A stretch of DNA of 64,000 nucleotides from an uncultured Prevotellaceae bacterium (lineage in GTDB: Bacteria; Bacteroidota; Bacteroidia; Bacteroidales; Bacteroidaceae). The stretch's first letter is position 1. Each line of letters begins with the position of its first letter. Of the stretch, positions 61,703 to 64,000 are shown piece by piece. Under the pieces are notes generated by a model. That model was given only the letters and a program-made list of their open reading frames with translations, did not search any database and had not been told where the DNA came from. The DNA is taken from the NCBI GenBank assembly GCA_900319225.1, contig ONNV01000004.1, forward strand, positions 1 through 64,000, read 5' to 3'. A program made the position numbers and the translations under genes.

Positions 61703-64000
61703 ATGAAACGCCTGATTACTACTTTACTGACTTCAATTCTTGTCTTTCCCTGTTTGGACGCCAAGAATACGGCAGAGGATGAGCTGCTGCGTTTTGCGGG
61801 TAACATCCACCAGTTTAACAGCATTTTCCCGCAGGAGAAAGTCTACCTGCAGTTTGACAACACATCATACTATACAGGTGAAGCCATCTGGTTCAAAGCC
61901 TATGTGGTGAACGCCACCACATTGCAGCGTGCGCAGAGCAGGGTGCTTTACGTAGACCTGATATCACCCACGGGCGTGCTGCTCAAACAGCAGAAACTAA
62001 AGATAGTAGGTGGCCAGGCTGACGGCGTGATAACCCTGGTAGACGCCTCCACAGCCCAGGCCCGTGACAAACGCGGCGCTTTGGGATACCCCGGCGGATA
62101 TTATGAAATCCGTGCCTACACCAACTACATGCTCAACTTCAACCCCGAGACCATATTCTCCCGCGTATTCGCCGTCTATGAGTTGCCCGAGAAAGACGGC
62201 AACTACTATGCCGAGACCCCGGTAATAAAACTGCGTAAGGCCGAACCCTCCGATCCCCGCCCCAAGACAGAGAAACTACCCAAGATAAACTGCGCGTTCT
62301 ACCCCGAAGGCGGCCACCTGATAGCAGACCGTCCCAACCACGTAGCCTTCAAGGTAACCGATAACACCGGCCTGGGCATAGATGCTCAAGGCACAGTGGA
62401 CGGAACAGACATAACAGTCAGCACCATCCATGACGGCATGGGCTCCTTCACCGTCACCCCCGGAGACCGCCGCATCAGCATAACCCTTACAGTAAAAGGC
62501 AAGACACACACATTCACATTACCACAAACAGAGCAGGAGGGCGTAAGCCTGCAGGCCTGCACCAGCCCGACAGACAGCCTGACCCTGCAGATAAGCAGCA
62601 CCCCCACACTAAGCGGCAAACCCCTTGGCATGGCCCTCACCTGCAGGGGTGAGATAGTAGACTTCTGCACCATAGAAACCGGGCATGGCAACACCCGTAT
62701 CACCCGCTCGATGGACGGCATCCCCGAAGGCGTCTGCCGCATCAACATCTTTGACACCGACGGCACCCTGTACGCCAGCCGCGCCATATACCACCACAGC
62801 CAAACCATGCAAACACCCCACTTGGAAGTAACCCCCGACAAAGACAATTACTCACCATTTGAAAAGATAAACCTTAAGTTCCAATTGCTGGACGGTCGTG
62901 GCAACCCCTTCCGTGACCGATTCTGCCTCTCCGTACGTGACACCCGCGGGCAGGACAACCTGCTGGCTGATGACCTACGTACATCCATGCTCCTCTCATC
63001 CGACCTGAGAGGATACATAGAGAACCCATCGTGGTACTTTGACACTAACGATGCAGAGCGTGACGCCGCCCTTGACCTCTTGATGCTGGTACAGGGCTGG
63101 GAGCGTTATGACTGGCAGACCATAACCGGCCAGAAAGAGTTCACAGAACGCCACCGCGTAGAGAAATCACTCACCCTCAACGGGTGGGTGATGAACTCAT
63201 CGGGCAGCAAACCCGTGGAGGGCATAGAAGTGCTGGGTGCCCTGATGCCGGCAGACAAGACCCTCACGGAGACCTACAACTGCAAGACAGACTCCAACGG
63301 ATATTTTGGGTTTGACATTGGCGCTGAGTTCTATGACAAAGCCAGACTGTCAATAGACGCCCATATAACCAAGAAACGTCTGTTAGGAGCCGGCGCCCGC
63401 ATAGTGTTTGACCGCTCCATGTTCCCGGCCATCCGTGCCTACCAGCCCCAGGAACTGATATTCAGTAGCCGTCAGGAAGACCGCAAGTCAGGAAGTGGCA
63501 GTACGCAGAAAACTGAAGATGACAATCTGCCCACCGTTATAAATGAGAATACCGGCCTGCTGCTACCCGATGTGGATATTGATGATGAACGAATGTATGT
63601 GGATTACTTTACGTTCACGGCATATGATGTATCCAAGGAGGTTGAGATGGAATTGGATAAAGGCGAATACTCTACTACCCTTTATACCTATCTGCTTGAA
63701 AAGGGCTATGATGTATTAAGAATGACAAATTTCAAATTAATGGATCAGTACCGTTCAATGACGAAAGAATTAATAGCTACATGGATCAACGGATATGAAC
63801 CTTTTTTCTACTTTCACGACAGCCAACGGTTTATATACATCAGTCTGTTTGATGATACCATCACGGCAGAACAAGATGTAACGGATCCGCTTGAAATAGA
63901 TACAAGGGATATAACGAGTATTCTGGTATATGACCGTCCTGTATACGTTCAGGATATACAACGGATATGTCCGCTGTTTGCAAACAGTCCCTATTATAAT
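61703..64000 (+). CDS. Giant surface protein of the MG2 type, paralogue 3 (cut by the window end)
   Basis: Open from the ATG at 61703 to the last base, 766 codons so far, with no stop. The start reads MKRLITTLLTSILVFP, then LDAKN, then RFAGNIHQFNSIFPQEKVYL, FDNTSYYTGEAIWFKAYVVN and YPGGYYEIRAYTNYM. LLMLVQGWERYDWQTITG and NTGLLLPDVDIDDERM follow in the same order as the other two. It is more diverged than paralogues 1 and 2 from each other. The 18 bases before its ATG match those before paralogue 2. Confidence 0.88.
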   Translation, partial: MKRLITTLLTSILVFPCLDAKNTAEDELLRFAGNIHQFNSIFPQEKVYLQFDNTSYYTGEAIWFKAYVVNATTLQRAQSRVLYVDLISPTGVLLKQQKLKIVGGQADGVITLVDASTAQARDKRGALGYPGGYYEIRAYTNYMLNFNPETIFSRVFAVYELPEKDGNYYAETPVIKLRKAEPSDPRPKTEKLPKINCAFYPEGGHLIADRPNHVAFKVTDNTGLGIDAQGTVDGTDITVSTIHDGMGSFTVTPGDRRISITLTVKGKTHTFTLPQTEQEGVSLQACTSPTDSLTLQISSTPTLSGKPLGMALTCRGEIVDFCTIETGHGNTRITRSMDGIPEGVCRINIFDTDGTLYASRAIYHHSQTMQTPHLEVTPDKDNYSPFEKINLKFQLLDGRGNPFRDRFCLSVRDTRGQDNLLADDLRTSMLLSSDLRGYIENPSWYFDTNDAERDAALDLLMLVQGWERYDWQTITGQKEFTERHRVEKSLTLNGWVMNSSGSKPVEGIEVLGALMPADKTLTETYNCKTDSNGYFGFDIGAEFYDKARLSIDAHITKKRLLGAGARIVFDRSMFPAIRAYQPQELIFSSRQEDRKSGSGSTQKTEDDNLPTVINENTGLLLPDVDIDDERMYVDYFTFTAYDVSKEVEMELDKGEYSTTLYTYLLEKGYDVLRMTNFKLMDQYRSMTKELIATWINGYEPFFYFHDSQRFIYISLFDDTITAEQDVTDPLEIDTRDITSILVYDRPVYVQDIQRICPLFANSPYYN

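Overview
The window looks like a chromosomal segment of a Bacteroidales bacterium of the Bacteroides/Prevotella type. Three things point there. Many intergenic regions carry the Bacteroidetes -7 promoter box TAnnTTTG. SecA, methylmalonyl-CoA mutase, topoisomerase III and the exbB/exbD genes have the sizes and motifs of that group. Many predicted products are lipoproteins, six-bladed propellers, outer-membrane barrels or MG2-type giant surface proteins. Identifications come from reading the sequence only; no search was run.

Layout. 1-4.2 kb: a probable SRP RNA followed by secA and a small conserved gene. 4.3-7.1 kb: two tandem barrel-like secreted proteins and an AAA ATPase preceded by AT-rich 15-bp tandem repeats. 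7.2-13.7 kb: a tightly coupled efflux operon (TetR regulator, TolC, periplasmic adaptor, RND pump, PII-like small protein), then about 300 bp of hairpins. 14-16.2 kb: lpxK-thiL on the minus strand. 16.4-19 kb: tRNA-Ser and an exbB / membrane protein / exbD / exbD operon. 19.1-23.8 kb: a PorE-like OmpA lipoprotein, an RsmF-type rRNA methyltransferase, and thyA-folA. 23.8-26 kb: an AT-rich islet with orphan secreted proteins and a truncated XRE gene, bounded by inverted copies of a palindromic repeat. 26-29.3 kb: an ECF sigma factor with a membrane partner, and topB. 29.4-35 kb: a cluster of orphan minus-strand genes (propeller lipoprotein, YD-repeat-like lipoprotein, three small proteins in an operon, three further orphans) rich in repeats. 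35.1-39.2 kb: mutA-mutB. 39.4-50.2 kb: an AspT-type transporter, an MG2-type giant protein, a Spy-like protein, a MATE-kinase-phosphoesterase operon, a Na+(K+)/H+ antiporter and xseA-xseB. 50.2-58.8 kb: an M48 protease, a propeller lipoprotein, a candidate structured RNA, two transglutaminase-like lipoproteins (one lacking the catalytic residues), an orphan lipoprotein, an O-antigen ligase-like protein and a decayed nuclease gene. 59-64 kb: two more tandem MG2-type proteins, the second cut by the window end.

The most unusual material is non-coding. (1) A composite 3'-end repeat, made of a REP-like palindrome plus a conserved block ending TGCGACAGGTTTGCAACG, sits directly against the stop codons of unrelated genes. 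(2) A ~320-nt array of hairpins at 52237-52560 begins just downstream of a promoter box and contains mutually exclusive pairings. (3) Several genes have a -7 box so close to the ATG that their transcripts would be almost leaderless. No CRISPR array, complete insertion sequence or prophage was seen.
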